A stretch of DNA of 64,000 nucleotides. It comes from Corynebacterium argentoratense DSM 44202 (lineage in GTDB: Bacteria > Actinomycetota > Actinomycetes > Mycobacteriales > Mycobacteriaceae). Positions 48,751-61,299 of the stretch are shown here, in pieces (position 1 is the stretch's first letter; every line of letters starts with the position of its first letter). Under the pieces are notes generated by a model. The model was not told the DNA's origin. It made no database searches and was given only the letters and a program-made list of their open reading frames with translations. The stretch spans positions 1,132,583 through 1,196,582 of the forward strand of contig NC_022198.1 of the NCBI RefSeq assembly GCF_000590555.1, given 5' to 3'. A program made the translations under genes and the position numbers.

Positions 48751-50874
48751 CTAGAGGCTCTGGCGCGCAGCAGCGATGTCTTCGTCGCTGACGTGAACCT
48801 CGCCCGCAGTCGGAACAACAGTCGGGATGATCATAGGCTTGCGGCGCCACTTTTGCTCGACGTAGCGGGAGACGGTCCGGCGCAGCTTTTGCACCATTCG
48901 GTACACCTCGTTTTCGCCCTCACCAGCAAGGTCAAGCATAGTGTTTTCAACGAGGTCGGTAACCTCTGGCATCATCGCGAGGTGGTCCTCTGAGAAGCCC
49001 TTGGCCTGAACCGTCGGGCGCTCCAGAGGACGCCCGGTACGGTTGTCGATGACGACGGTAATGGAGATCAGGCCGCCTTCACCCATGGAGGTGCGGTCTG
49101 CGAGCACTTCTTCATCGATGTCACCCATGGTGACGCCGTCGACGTAGAGGTTACCGACGTCGCGCTGACCAACGACGCGAGCGTTGCCATCGACCAAGTC
49201 AACGAACACGCCATTTTGAGCGAGGACAACATTGTCACGGTTGACACCCGTGGAGATAGCGAGCTCTTTGTTCGCTCGCAGGTGGCGCCATTCGCCGTGG
49301 ACCGGCATAGCATTAGTTGGGCGAACCGCGTTGTACAGGAAGAGCAGCTCACCGGAATAGCCGTGGCCGGAGGTGTGAACCTTAGCGTCACGGCCGGTGA
49401 TCACGGTTGCGCCGATCTGGGCCAGCATGTTGATGACGCCAAAAACGGCTTCCTCATTACCGGGCACCAGCGAAGAGGAAAGTATGATCAGGTCGCCATC
49501 ACGTACGGTGATCTGGCGGTGTTCGCGACGCGCCATGCGTGACAGGGCTGCCATGGGCTCACCCTGGGTACCTGTCGTGATCAGAACAACGCGATGGGGT
49601 GCCATTTTGGCGGCTTCGTCCATGGTGATGATGGTTCCGCGAGGTGCCTTGAGGTAACCCATCTTTTCCGCGATTTCCATATTGCGGATCATCGAACGAC
49701 CGTTGAAAGCCACCTTGCGACCTGCGGCGACCGCTGCGTCAACAGCGGATTGGACACGGTATACGTTGGAGGCGAAGGAAGCAAGGATCACACGCTGCTT
49801 TGCCTCGCCGATGAGTCGCTTCAGAGTGGGAGCAATATCAGCCTCTGAACCGGAAACGCCAGGAGTTGTTGCGTTGGTGGAGTCACACAAGAACAGGTCA
49901 ACGCCTTCGTCACCAAATCGAGACAGCGCCGGAAGGTCAGTCGGTCGACCATCAGTCGGCGTCTGATCCAGCTTGATGTCGCCGGTGTGGACGACGAGCC
50001 CAGCGCCGGTCTTGATAGCGATACCCAAGCAATCCGGGATGGAGTGATTAACCGCGAAGAATCGCAAGTTGAACGGGCCCCGGTTGACGTCCGACTGCTC
50101 GTTGACCTCGATGAGCTTGGGGCGCTGGCGGTGCTCCTGGCATTTAGCCTGGATGAGCGCGCAGGTGAAGCGCGATGCCAAGATCGGTAGATCCGGGCGC
50201 AGCTTAAGCAGCCAAGGAATAGCACCGATGTGATCCTCGTGGCCATGGGTAACCACAAGGGCTTCGATCTTGTCGAGCTTGTCTTCGATGTAAGAGAAAT
50301 CGGGAAGGATGAGATCCACACCCGGTTCTCCGGAAGACGGGAACAAGACACCACAGTCGACAATCAGCAACCTGCCGCGGTACTCGAAAACGGTCATGTT
50401 TCGACCAATTTCGGAAATACCACCGAGGGCGACGATACGAAGACCGTCCTTAGGGGCCTTCGGAGGTTGGGGAAGTCGCTGCGTGAGGTCTGCACCCTGC
50501 ATGGACTTGACAACATTGCGACGGGGACTGCGATTGCGGTTGCCATTACTGTTGCCACCAGAGTTGGAGGAACCCTTATTGTTGCCGCCGCGAGATTCGC
50601 GGTTGCTGGATCCGTTGGAATTGCCACCTCGGCCGCGGGAGCGACGGTTACGGCTGTTCGAAGAGCGTTCGCCGTTGCGGCTCGAGCCACCACGCTGAGC
50701 GCCTTTTCGTTCACCGTCGTTCGCACCGGAAGACTGCTTGGCGCCTTCCGAGGAAGAAGCAGAGGAACCGCTGTCCGATCCTTCAGCCGGTGCCGAGGGT
50801 GCTTGGAACTCAGGGGTCTCAGGAGGCCCGGCCTTGCGAGTTACTTTGCGGGATCGGGTACGGGGTTCAGTCAT
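48751..50874 (-). CDS. rnj: Ribonuclease J
   Basis: A 707-residue metallo-beta-lactamase/beta-CASP ribonuclease with 5' exo- and endonuclease activity. The zinc motif is VTHGHEDHIGAIPW, with further ligands in NHSIPDC and HTGDIK; the beta-CASP part includes TGTQGEP and TSGHGYSGE. The first ~130 residues are a disordered Arg/Asn/Gly/Ser-rich tract (RNRRSRGRGGNSNG), as in other actinobacterial RNase J/E proteins that bind RNA. It starts one base after the dapA stop; dapA-rnj is the conserved order. Confidence 0.96.
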   Translation of the reverse strand: MTEPRTRSRKVTRKAGPPETPEFQAPSAPAEGSDSGSSASSSEGAKQSSGANDGERKGAQRGGSSRNGERSSNSRNRRSRGRGGNSNGSSNRESRGGNNKGSSNSGGNSNGNRNRSPRRNVVKSMQGADLTQRLPQPPKAPKDGLRIVALGGISEIGRNMTVFEYRGRLLIVDCGVLFPSSGEPGVDLILPDFSYIEDKLDKIEALVVTHGHEDHIGAIPWLLKLRPDLPILASRFTCALIQAKCQEHRQRPKLIEVNEQSDVNRGPFNLRFFAVNHSIPDCLGIAIKTGAGLVVHTGDIKLDQTPTDGRPTDLPALSRFGDEGVDLFLCDSTNATTPGVSGSEADIAPTLKRLIGEAKQRVILASFASNVYRVQSAVDAAVAAGRKVAFNGRSMIRNMEIAEKMGYLKAPRGTIITMDEAAKMAPHRVVLITTGTQGEPMAALSRMARREHRQITVRDGDLIILSSSLVPGNEEAVFGVINMLAQIGATVITGRDAKVHTSGHGYSGELLFLYNAVRPTNAMPVHGEWRHLRANKELAISTGVNRDNVVLAQNGVFVDLVDGNARVVGQRDVGNLYVDGVTMGDIDEEVLADRTSMGEGGLISITVVIDNRTGRPLERPTVQAKGFSEDHLAMMPEVTDLVENTMLDLAGEGENEVYRMVQKLRRTVSRYVEQKWRRKPMIIPTVVPTAGEVHVSDEDIAAARQSL

Positions 50875-50875
50875 G

Positions 50876-51787
50876 TTATAGGACTCCAGCCTGTGTTAAA
50901 TCTTCAGTCAGTGGGCCCAAATCGGCTTCACCCGCATGAATCTGCGGGAGCCTGGGCTCTCCGACCTGCATACCCATCAAGTTCAGGGCAGCTTTCGCGA
51001 AGCTGACTCCGCCCAAGCGTGCCTGAGCGTTGGTCAGCGGGGTCAAAGTGGCGTTGATCTCCCGCGCACGGGCGAGGTCGCCTTCCTCGAAGCTTTCCAA
51101 CAGTTGACGCAGCTGCGCTGCTGCAACATGTCCGATCACAGAAATAAAACCAGTGGCACCAATCGACAACCATGGGAGGTTGAGTGAGTCATCGCCGGAA
51201 TACCAATCCAGTCCAGTGGTGGCAATCAGCGAGGCGGCTGCACCAAGATCGCCTTTCGCGTCCTTGAGCGCCTGAATATTCTTGTGTTCGGCTAGACGCT
51301 TAATGGTATCAGAATTAATCCCCACTGCAGAACGCGATGGGATATCATACAGGCAGATCGGCGTGTCGGTCGCATCAGCGACCGTGGTGAAGTGCCGATA
51401 GATGCCTTCCTGACTGGGGCGCGAGTAGTAAGGAGTAACGACAAGTAGACCGTCGGCGCCAGCTTCGGTTGCCTGCTTGGCTAGCTCAACGGATTCAGCA
51501 GTGTTGTAGGTCCCGACACCTGCCGTCAGCTTGATGTTGGGACCGACAGCTTCGCGCACCGCCTGAATGAGTGCGCGTTTTTCCGCAGGGGTCGTTGTGG
51601 GAGATTCTCCGGTAGTTCCGGACAAGACAAGAGCATCGCAGCCTTGTTCCACCAAGTACGAGGAAAGACGAGCGGCAGCATCGAAGTCGACCCCTCCTTC
51701 GGCGGTGAAGGGGGTAACCATAGCTACCGAGACGGTACCGAATACGGAAGCGGCGGTGGAGATGGATATGACGTTCGGAGCGTTCAT
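50876..51787 (-). CDS. dapA: 4-Hydroxy-tetrahydrodipicolinate synthase
   Basis: A 303-residue TIM-barrel aldolase condensing pyruvate and aspartate semialdehyde, the first committed step to lysine and diaminopimelate. The Schiff-base lysine is K175 in ALKDAKGDL and the catalytic tyrosine lies in LYDIPSRS; the GTTGES loop is at 57-62. The length is normal for corynebacteria. It precedes rnj by 1 bp. A perfect dyad lies upstream (51853-51867). Confidence 0.96.
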   Translation of the reverse strand: MNAPNVISISTAASVFGTVSVAMVTPFTAEGGVDFDAAARLSSYLVEQGCDALVLSGTTGESPTTTPAEKRALIQAVREAVGPNIKLTAGVGTYNTAESVELAKQATEAGADGLLVVTPYYSRPSQEGIYRHFTTVADATDTPICLYDIPSRSAVGINSDTIKRLAEHKNIQALKDAKGDLGAAASLIATTGLDWYSGDDSLNLPWLSIGATGFISVIGHVAAAQLRQLLESFEEGDLARAREINATLTPLTNAQARLGGVSFAKAALNLMGMQVGEPRLPQIHAGEADLGPLTEDLTQAGVL

Positions 51788-51852
51788 AACTCACTAGAGT
51801 ACAGGTTTTTATCGACGTTTCGGGCAACACGCACGTCACACCACACAAATAA

Positions 51853-51867
51853 TGAAGCATTGCTTCA
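51853..51867. promoter_or_regulatory. Perfect 15-bp dyad upstream of dapA
   Basis: TGAAGCA-T-TGCTTCA is a perfect palindrome around one base in the 115-bp thyX-dapA gap. The loop would be too small for a good terminator, so it could be an operator for dapA. No matching regulator is known to me. Confidence 0.3.
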
Positions 51868-51902
51868 GCCACCGCAATTTTAATTAACTGCCAAGTGCGG
51901 GC

Positions 51903-52661
51903 TTAAAAATCGGTTACATACGGGCTGGTAGCCATCAGGGAGCCATCAGGCAGAGAATCGATTTGAAAGTCGCCAAACGCCGTTGGAGCTTGGTCTGACA
52001 GCAGTCGGCAAATCTCTACAGCGACTGTGCGAATCTCTACATCCGCATGCTCACTAGCGCGCATTCCTATGAAGTGACGCCACGTCCGGAAGTTGCCGGT
52101 GACCACCAAACGGGACTCAGTAGCTCCAGGCAGGATCATCCGAGCAGCCTGCCGCGCCTGCTTCATTCGCAGCAACGCATTGTTTTCCCCGTGCTCGTCC
52201 GTCAGGCGCTGTTCCAAAGCACTTAGAAGCTCTTCGTACGCGAATCGGGACTCGTCAGCTGCTCGCTGAAACAGGCTCAATAAAGCGTCATCCGCGGCGA
52301 CCAAAGGCGGCACAACCACCGGATTGTCATCGTGTACATACCGCTGGGAAAGTTGAGAACAGGAAAAATGCCTGTGGCGCATCAGTTCGGCTGCCGCTAC
52401 CCGCGAGATACCACGGATGTACACGGTCGCGGTGGCATGCTCGAACAGTGCCATGTGACCGACCTCGAGCACGTGACGGATGTACGCGTCGTAGTCTCTA
52501 GTGCGAGGATTGGGCTTATCAAAACTCTCGTAACAAGCACGCCCCGCAAATTCAATCAGCGCTTCCCCACCCTGGGCCTCCGTCGCGAAATCAACCGACG
52601 ACGGAGGCAGGAAGTTCGAACAACCGACTAACTCGACGCTCAACGATGCTTGATTCACCAT
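51903..52661 (-). CDS. thyX: FAD-dependent thymidylate synthase ThyX
   Basis: A 252-residue flavin-dependent enzyme making dTMP from dUMP. The ThyX motif RHR-x7-S is complete: R95, H96, R97 and S105 in RHRHFSCSQLSQRY. It opens with VELVGCSNFLPP. It starts 5 bp after the dapB stop and is likely cotranscribed with dapB, the usual dapB-thyX-dapA order of corynebacteria. Confidence 0.96.
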   Translation of the reverse strand: MVNQASLSVELVGCSNFLPPSSVDFATEAQGGEALIEFAGRACYESFDKPNPRTRDYDAYIRHVLEVGHMALFEHATATVYIRGISRVAAAELMRHRHFSCSQLSQRYVHDDNPVVVPPLVAADDALLSLFQRAADESRFAYEELLSALEQRLTDEHGENNALLRMKQARQAARMILPGATESRLVVTGNFRTWRHFIGMRASEHADVEIRTVAVEICRLLSDQAPTAFGDFQIDSLPDGSLMATSPYVTDF

Positions 52662-52666
52662 AGGAC

Positions 52667-55713
<3,047 letters not shown>

Positions 55714-55837
55714 GGGCGCGTGTCTCCTCTTTACATCAGTCTGCGCTCGGCGATCATCGGTGTCGCCGAAAAATAATCCTCTTATTCGCAGTTGATGCCT
55801 AACACTACCAGACGCTTCCGCCCGAAAGAATAAACAA

Positions 55838-55869
55838 AAACGCCAACTGCATCACAGCAGTCGGCGTTT
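55838..55869 (-). terminator. Terminator between rpsO and pnp
   Basis: On the minus strand, AAACGCCGACTGC pairs with GCAGTTGGCGTTT around TGTGAT with one wobble pair, followed by a T-rich tail. In many bacteria part of the rpsO message reads through into pnp, so this may be an attenuating terminator. Confidence 0.85.
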
Positions 55870-55914
55870 ATTGCTCCGTTGACGCCTCCCATCCGCGGAC
55901 GGGAGGGCAACCCA

Positions 55915-56184
55915 CTAGCGGCGCAGGCCCAGGCGGGCGATCAGGTCGCGGTAGCGGTCAACATTGTTGGCAGCGAGGTACTTCAGAAGGCCCTTGCGGC
56001 GACCAACGAGAAGCAGCAGACCACGACGAGAGTGGTGATCGTGCTTGTGCTCCTTGAGGTGCTCGGTGAGCTCCTTGATGCGGACGGTCAGCAGTGCAAC
56101 CTGAGCCTCCGGAGAACCGGTGTCAGTGGGGTGCAGGCCGTACTCTGCAAGGATTTCTTTCTTCTGCTCAGTGCTTAGAGCCAT
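55915..56184 (-). CDS. rpsO: Ribosomal protein S15
   Basis: An 89-residue small-subunit protein binding 16S rRNA early in assembly. It is recognised by [50 protein letters not shown] (spread over residues 19-67) and the ending [14 protein letters not shown] 56184 has GGAGAA 8 nt upstream; the open frame extends 17 codons further but without a signal. Confidence 0.98.
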   Translation of the reverse strand: MALSTEQKKEILAEYGLHPTDTGSPEAQVALLTVRIKELTEHLKEHKHDHHSRRGLLLLVGRRKGLLKYLAANNVDRYRDLIARLGLRR

Positions 56185-56344
56185 AGTGAGTTCTCCTCGA
56201 ACATTTTTCAGTCCACATGAATGAATCCACGACAACGCACTCTGCCGACTTGAGCCGGTTTCTGCTGTTTATCGTGGTGCCAAGCAACTGCTGTGGACCG
56301 CAGTCACAAAACACTGAGATGTTAGCAGATATCTGACAGTTCTT

Positions 56345-57361
56345 CTAGCTGTCGGAGTGTTGACGCCGCGTGGGCTCTGATTGGGCAAGTATGGTGCGCG
56401 TTTGTTTCACGTCATTGGCCATTGCGTCGAGCAGTTCGTCTACCCCACTGAATTTCTTCATGCTGCGCAGGTGGTCGACGAATTCTACTTCGCACCGGCA
56501 TCCATAGAGGTCGGCGTCTTGGTCGAGCACGAAGGGCTCGACGCTGCGGCGGTGGTCGCCAAATGTTGGGTTGGTACCGATGGAGATTGCTGCGGGGTAG
56601 GCCACCTCTGGCTCCATGGTGCCGCTGATAGTTGTTTTACCCGGCGCCGGGTCGAGTATGCGGAACCAACCACAGTAGACCCCGTCTGCTGGCAGGGCGA
56701 CGGTGTCCGGAAAATACATGTTCGCTGTGGGGTAGCCGAGTTCACGGCCTCCACGACCTGCCCCATGTTCGACGATGCCGCACACAGTATAGTTTCGCCC
56801 CAAAACGTGGGCAGTTCGTTGCACGTCGCCTTCCGCCAGCAGTGAGCGTGCGTAGGACGATGACAGCGCTGTGCCGTCCTCGTCTTCCTCTGTGAGTAGG
56901 TCCACGACGTGCGCCTCGAAGCCCCTAGATTCGCCGAGTTCGCGCAGTGTTTCTGTGGTGCCGGATGCCTTGTGCCCGAAGGTGAAGTTTTCTCCAACAA
57001 ATACCGCGCGCGCATGTAGGCGCCCTACGACGATGGTGTCAATGAAGTCTTGGGGGGATAGTGCGGCGAGATCACGGGAGAATTCGACCGCGAGGAAGTA
57101 GTCGACGCCAAGTTCCTGCGCACGCCGCGCGCGTTCGTCGATGTCGCAGAGCAGTGGCGGGACGCGATTGGGGGCGACTACTGCTAGCGGGTGTGGCGCG
57201 AAGGTCATCAGTACTGCGGGTACGTCGAGTTCTCGTGCTCGTTGTACCGCTGCGGTTATCAACTGTTGGTGGCCGCGGTGGATCCCGTCGAAAACCCCGA
57301 TGGCGGTGACGCATTGAGCAAAATCTTCGGGGATGTCGTTCACGCCGTGCCATGTCTTCAC
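56345..57361 (-). CDS. ribF: Bifunctional riboflavin kinase / FAD synthetase
   Basis: A 338-residue enzyme making FMN then FAD. The N-terminal adenylyltransferase has AIGVFDGIHRGHQQLI (nucleotidyltransferase GxxHxGH type) and VGENFTFGHKASGT. The C-terminal riboflavin kinase has GRELGYPTANM and GTNPTFGD. I prefer the GTG at 57361 over the one at 57370: homologs start two residues before the conserved W, and TAGTGT lies exactly 7 nt upstream, fitting a leaderless mRNA. It is divergent from truB with only 32 bp between the start codons. Confidence 0.94.
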   Translation of the reverse strand: MKTWHGVNDIPEDFAQCVTAIGVFDGIHRGHQQLITAAVQRARELDVPAVLMTFAPHPLAVVAPNRVPPLLCDIDERARRAQELGVDYFLAVEFSRDLAALSPQDFIDTIVVGRLHARAVFVGENFTFGHKASGTTETLRELGESRGFEAHVVDLLTEEDEDGTALSSSYARSLLAEGDVQRTAHVLGRNYTVCGIVEHGAGRGGRELGYPTANMYFPDTVALPADGVYCGWFRILDPAPGKTTISGTMEPEVAYPAAISIGTNPTFGDHRRSVEPFVLDQDADLYGCRCEVEFVDHLRSMKKFSGVDELLDAMANDVKQTRTILAQSEPTRRQHSDS

Positions 57362-57393
57362 CCCTGACACACTACCGCCTACACTGTTGTTCC
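57362..57393. promoter_or_regulatory. Compact divergent ribF-truB promoter pair
   Basis: Plus-strand TACACT (57380-57385) lies 8 nt before the truB ATG. Minus-strand TAGTGT (57369-57374) lies 7 nt before the ribF GTG. The -10 boxes are 5 bp apart, so each -35 region would overlap the other gene's start codon. Both transcripts would be leaderless. Confidence 0.55.
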
Positions 57394-58323
57394 ATGACCT
57401 CCCCCTCCCCTATTGATCCGTTGCAGTCTTCTGGTGTGCTGATTGTTGATAAGCCTCAGGGCATGACCTCTCATGATGTGATTAGTCGTGTTCGACGATT
57501 GTTTGGCACCCGTAAGGTGGGGCATGCAGGTACGTTGGATCCGATGGCTACTGGTGTACTGGTGCTTGGGTTGGAGCGTGGTACGAAGTTTTTGGCACAT
57601 GTCGTTGCTGAGACGAAGACCTATGAGGCGACGATTCGTTTGGGTTCGGCGACTCACAGCGATGATGCCGAGGGCGATGCTGTCTTTGTAGCTCCTGAGG
57701 GTGCTGTGGATGCGCTCGATGACGCCCCGTTACTCGCTGCTGTAGGTAAGTTTCGGGGCGACATTATGCAGCGCCCGAGCTCTGTGAGTGCGATCAAAAT
57801 TGATGGTAAGCGTGCTCACCAGCGTGTTCGCGAGGGTGAAGAGGTAAGTATTCCTCCTCGGAAGGTCACTGTGTTTAGTTTTGACGTCGCGGGAATTCGT
57901 CGGCTTGTTGCGGACGGCGCGCCCGTGGTTGATGTTGATGTTCGGGTTCATTGTTCTTCTGGGACCTATATTCGTGCGCTGGCGCGGGATCTTGGCGAGT
58001 TGCTGGGGGTTGGTGGCCATTTGGTTGCGTTGCGCCGGACGGAGGTGGGGCCTTTTTCTTTGGCTCAAGCTCGGACTCTGGAGCAGTTGGAGCACAGCCC
58101 GTCGTTGAGTTTGTCTTTGGATGAGGCTCTGACTGTCTGTTATCCGGTGGTTGAGGTTAGCGCTAAAGAAGCACTGGACTTGTCGATGGGTAAGTGGCTG
58201 GAGCCTCGGGGTTTGAAGGGTGTGCATGCCGCGGTCGCACCGAATGGGGCGGCTGTCGCTATGGTTAAGGAGCAGGGCAAGCGTTTGGCTACGGTCTTTG
58301 TGGCGCGTCCTAATACTTTGTAG
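57394..58323 (+). CDS. truB: tRNA pseudouridine-55 synthase
   Basis: A 309-residue enzyme making the T-loop pseudouridine. The catalytic aspartate is D49 in GHAGTLDPMATGVL; the substrate loops include RLFGTRKVG, VSAIKIDGKRAH and CSSGTYIRALARDLG. The C-terminal region carries a PUA-like domain. ATG 57394 fits the TACACT box 8 nt upstream with no Shine-Dalgarno. It ends 41 bp before the convergent pptT gene. Confidence 0.95.
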   Translation: MTSPSPIDPLQSSGVLIVDKPQGMTSHDVISRVRRLFGTRKVGHAGTLDPMATGVLVLGLERGTKFLAHVVAETKTYEATIRLGSATHSDDAEGDAVFVAPEGAVDALDDAPLLAAVGKFRGDIMQRPSSVSAIKIDGKRAHQRVREGEEVSIPPRKVTVFSFDVAGIRRLVADGAPVVDVDVRVHCSSGTYIRALARDLGELLGVGGHLVALRRTEVGPFSLAQARTLEQLEHSPSLSLSLDEALTVCYPVVEVSAKEALDLSMGKWLEPRGLKGVHAAVAPNGAAVAMVKEQGKRLATVFVARPNTL

Positions 58324-58332
58324 GTGTTTTTC

Positions 58333-58363
58333 AGCGATGACGCCGCGTTGTGTTGGCGTCGCT
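58333..58363. terminator. Hairpin between truB and pptT
   Basis: GACGCC (58339-58344) pairs with GGCGTC (58355-58360), extended by AGCG/CGCT with a small bulge. It lies between convergent genes; a TTTTT run is on the truB side of the minus reading. Confidence 0.55.
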
Positions 58364-58364
58364 C

Positions 58365-59015
58365 TTAGACTACTGCTGTGGAGGCTAGCACGAGTCCGTC
58401 GCGGATGACCCACTGGCCGCTGATGAACGGCACGGGTGTGGGGCGTACTAGCAGATAAGAGATGAAGGTGCCGTCTTCTCGGATGTCTACTTCTGCTTGT
58501 TCGAAACCTAGCCATCGGTGGGTCAGGGGGAACCAGGCCTTGTAGGTGGCTTCTTTTGCACAGAACAGGATGGTGTCCGGGCAGTTCACTCCAGCGGCGC
58601 GCAGCCTGGACAGTTGGGTGAGTTCGCTGTCGCGGGCGATGGAGCCTAGCACGCCTTCTGGGAGAGCTGTCGCTATTTCTGCGTCGAGTCCCATCGAGCG
58701 CACGAGGAGTCGTGGGGCTACGACCGCTGCGCGGAATCCTTCGGTGTGCGTCAGTGACCCGGATACAGAGGCGGGCCACAGTGGCATTCCCTTGTCACCG
58801 CGAAGAATGGGCTCTCCCGAGTCTCGCCCTAGTTCTGCGAGGGCCTGGTGCGCGCACCACCTGCCGTCGCCGAATTCAGCTTTGCGCCGGGGTGCAGCGT
58901 GGGCGACGAGGGCTTTTTCCGCAGGGTGAAGGGCTTCGAAGTTGGACATGTCCCCTGGGGTTGAGGTCAGGTAGCAATAGCGGGCAGACCCTGGGAACAG
59001 GCTTGGATCAAGCAT
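58365..59015 (-). CDS. pptT: 4'-Phosphopantetheinyl transferase (PptT type)
   Basis: A 216-residue EntD/Sfp-family enzyme that transfers phosphopantetheine from CoA to carrier proteins, needed for fatty acid, mycolate and siderophore synthases. Magnesium and CoA motifs are SMGLDAEI and FCAKEATYKAWFP, with RGDKGMPLWPASVSGSLTHTEG upstream. The ATG overlaps the end of the phosphoesterase gene by 8 bp. This pairing is known from M. tuberculosis as pptT-pptH. Confidence 0.92.
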   Translation of the reverse strand: MLDPSLFPGSARYCYLTSTPGDMSNFEALHPAEKALVAHAAPRRKAEFGDGRWCAHQALAELGRDSGEPILRGDKGMPLWPASVSGSLTHTEGFRAAVVAPRLLVRSMGLDAEIATALPEGVLGSIARDSELTQLSRLRAAGVNCPDTILFCAKEATYKAWFPLTHRWLGFEQAEVDIREDGTFISYLLVRPTPVPFISGQWVIRDGLVLASTAVV

Positions 59016-59859
59016 CGCCCACCTCCATTACAGGAAATGGCCATTGCCTGCCTTCTAGGTTTGATTGCCACTCTCGTGGGTATCCCAGTGATACTTCGTG
59101 ATGTTTGACGCCGTCGACGACTACGGTTCCTGGCATGTGCAAGTGCCCGTAGATGACGCATTGGGCGTTGTATCTAGTGGCCCAGCCTCTTGTGTGCCGA
59201 CTTCCGCACCATAGGCCAAGCTCTGGGTATGCCATTTTCTGGACGGGCTCTATGACCAGCGGCCAGTGGTTGATGAGGATGGTCGGGCCTTCAACTTTGG
59301 ATAGGCGCTTAATCGAATAGGCGAGCCGGTCCCAACACCATGCGCGAATGTCGACAAAGGGCGCGATCGCGAATTCATCGGTCATCATCACTTGACGGTC
59401 GTGAGCAGCCTGTACGGCGTTTTCGATGCTGTATCCCTGAGGGCGGAAAGAGTAATCGTACAGTGTAAAAAGCAGAGCGATGGTTACTCCGCCAAAAACC
59501 GGATAAGGGTCCTCGGGAGTGAGGACATCTATGTCCCGGCATGCTTGTACGAGCGCATCGTATTTCGCCCTACCTTTGTCCACGTCAGTTGCCCGACAGA
59601 AGAGCTCGTGGTTTCCTGGCACCCACAACACCCGGGCAAAACGCTGCCGGAGTGTTTTCAACACGTCGACGACCACCGCCGTGCGCTCAGCTACATCGCC
59701 GGCGACAATCAGCCAATCGCCTGGGTTGCGAGGATGGATCGCGTCGATAGCATCGGCGTTAGCTTTGACCGCTGCGTGCAGATCGGAGACAGCCCACAGG
59801 GTGCGACGCGCACCAGCGACACCCGCGGCGTCATCACTGTTGGTCGGCTTAAGGCTCAC
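59008..59859 (-). CDS. pptH: Metallophosphoesterase, likely phosphopantetheinyl hydrolase PptH
   Basis: A 283-residue calcineurin-type phosphoesterase. Metal motifs in order are AVSDLHAAV (DxH), VAGDVAE (GDxxx), VPGNHELF (GNHE), and INHWP and YGHLHMPG (H and GHxH). In M. tuberculosis the equivalent gene Rv2795c encodes PptH, which removes phosphopantetheine from acyl carrier proteins; the name here rests on synteny. GTG 59859 has AGGAGG upstream. It overlaps pptT by 8 bp. Confidence 0.82.
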   Translation of the reverse strand: MSLKPTNSDDAAGVAGARRTLWAVSDLHAAVKANADAIDAIHPRNPGDWLIVAGDVAERTAVVVDVLKTLRQRFARVLWVPGNHELFCRATDVDKGRAKYDALVQACRDIDVLTPEDPYPVFGGVTIALLFTLYDYSFRPQGYSIENAVQAAHDRQVMMTDEFAIAPFVDIRAWCWDRLAYSIKRLSKVEGPTILINHWPLVIEPVQKMAYPELGLWCGSRHTRGWATRYNAQCVIYGHLHMPGTVVVDGVKHHEVSLGYPREWQSNLEGRQWPFPVMEVGDA

Positions 59860-59931
59860 CCGAGGCCCTCCTCTCTTTGCACTCGACGGTTGAAAGAAAC
59901 TAGCTCATGTACGGCTTGCCCTACAGCCAAT

Positions 59932-61299
59932 TTAGCTGACTTTGGCCCATTTCATCGATATAAAACGGGCCCCAATAAACACGCAGCGAAGCAGCATGAA
60001 CGCAGCAATGCCAAACCAAATTCCCGTCAGGCCGACACCCACCGCCCAAGCAATCCAAACCCCGGGGATAAAACCACAGGCTACGGAAGCTAAGGTGGCA
60101 TTTCTTAAGTAGGTAGCGTCACCCGCCCCGAGTAACACGCCATCGAGCGCATAGGCACAGCCCCCCAGAATGACCATGCCCGACAAAATCCACCAAGGGG
60201 TACCCAATCCGCTCAGCACAGCGGCGTCGCGGGTGAACAAGCCGGGGATCCACCGGCTGCCAGCGACCAAGACAGCCGACATCATCGCGGCCGCTGCAAG
60301 CGAAAAGCCAATCACCTTCATGCCAACACCGCGCGCGCGAACGGCACTACCTGCACCCAGCGCGGCACCCACCAAGGCTTGCGCTGCGATTGCAAGCGAG
60401 TCCAGCACCAAACTTAAAAAGTTCCACAGTTGCAAAAGGATCTGGTGCCCCGCCAATGCCGCCTCGCCCATACGGGAGGCCACCCCAGCAGCTGATAAGA
60501 AGGCAACCTGGAAGGCCAGGGAACGAAGAATCAAATCACGCCCAAGCACCAGCTGAGAGGAGATAACCCCAAAATCAGGGGTGAGCGAACGGCGCCCGGG
60601 TTGACGGAAGAGACACACTAGAAACAGGGTCGCGGTGATACTCTCCCCTACCACGTTGGCATAAGCGGAGCCGACAAGCGAAAAACGATCGACGAACACC
60701 GGCACGAGAACCGTCGCAGGAACAACCCCGGCAAGAGTGAAATACAGGGGCAAACGGGTGTTTTGGACGCCGCGCAACCAACCATTTCCAGCCATCACTA
60801 CAAGAGCAGCCGGGATGATGGGTGCGCAAGCTCTCAACCATTGGGCAGCAAGCTCAGCGGGCTGACCTACCCCGAGCAGCCACCGGCATAGTTGTGGGGC
60901 ACCAATGATCATCCCCAAGCCCAACACCGCGCCGACGGCGAGAGCTACCCAGGTTGCCTGCATGCCTTCTTCGACCGCTGCCTGCCTGCGCCCTGCACCG
61001 AACAGTCGAGCTGCGCGAGCGGTCGTTCCAAAAGACAGGAAGGTCAGCTGCGTGGTGACCACCGCCTGTATAGCTACCGCTCCGCCAAGAGCAGCTAATT
61101 CGGTGGCCCCAAGACGACCAACCACCGCGGTATCCCACAGCATGTACAGCGGCATCGCCGCGAGGACGCCCAGTGCGGGCAGAGCCAAAGATAGGATCTG
61201 GCGTACTGAAACGGACTCGGTTTGTCCTCTTAGATCCCCATCTGTGCCTGGGAGATCTTGAGGAGTCTGGCTGTTTCCGGACTTACTCGTGTTCGTCAT
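59932..61299 (-). CDS. dinF: MATE family efflux transporter (DinF-type)
   Basis: A 455-residue, 12-segment membrane antiporter of the MATE family, DinF branch. It opens with [41 protein letters not shown], and has [14 protein letters not shown] and [11 protein letters not shown] motifs. The substrate is unknown. Its ATG overlaps the rbfA stop by 17 bp, so it is the third gene of an infB-rbfA-dinF unit. A DHH-family phosphoesterase gene usually sits between the two in actinobacteria and is absent here. Confidence 0.9.
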   Translation of the reverse strand: MTNTSKSGNSQTPQDLPGTDGDLRGQTESVSVRQILSLALPALGVLAAMPLYMLWDTAVVGRLGATELAALGGAVAIQAVVTTQLTFLSFGTTARAARLFGAGRRQAAVEEGMQATWVALAVGAVLGLGMIIGAPQLCRWLLGVGQPAELAAQWLRACAPIIPAALVVMAGNGWLRGVQNTRLPLYFTLAGVVPATVLVPVFVDRFSLVGSAYANVVGESITATLFLVCLFRQPGRRSLTPDFGVISSQLVLGRDLILRSLAFQVAFLSAAGVASRMGEAALAGHQILLQLWNFLSLVLDSLAIAAQALVGAALGAGSAVRARGVGMKVIGFSLAAAAMMSAVLVAGSRWIPGLFTRDAAVLSGLGTPWWILSGMVILGGCAYALDGVLLGAGDATYLRNATLASVACGFIPGVWIAWAVGVGLTGIWFGIAAFMLLRCVFIGARFISMKWAKVS

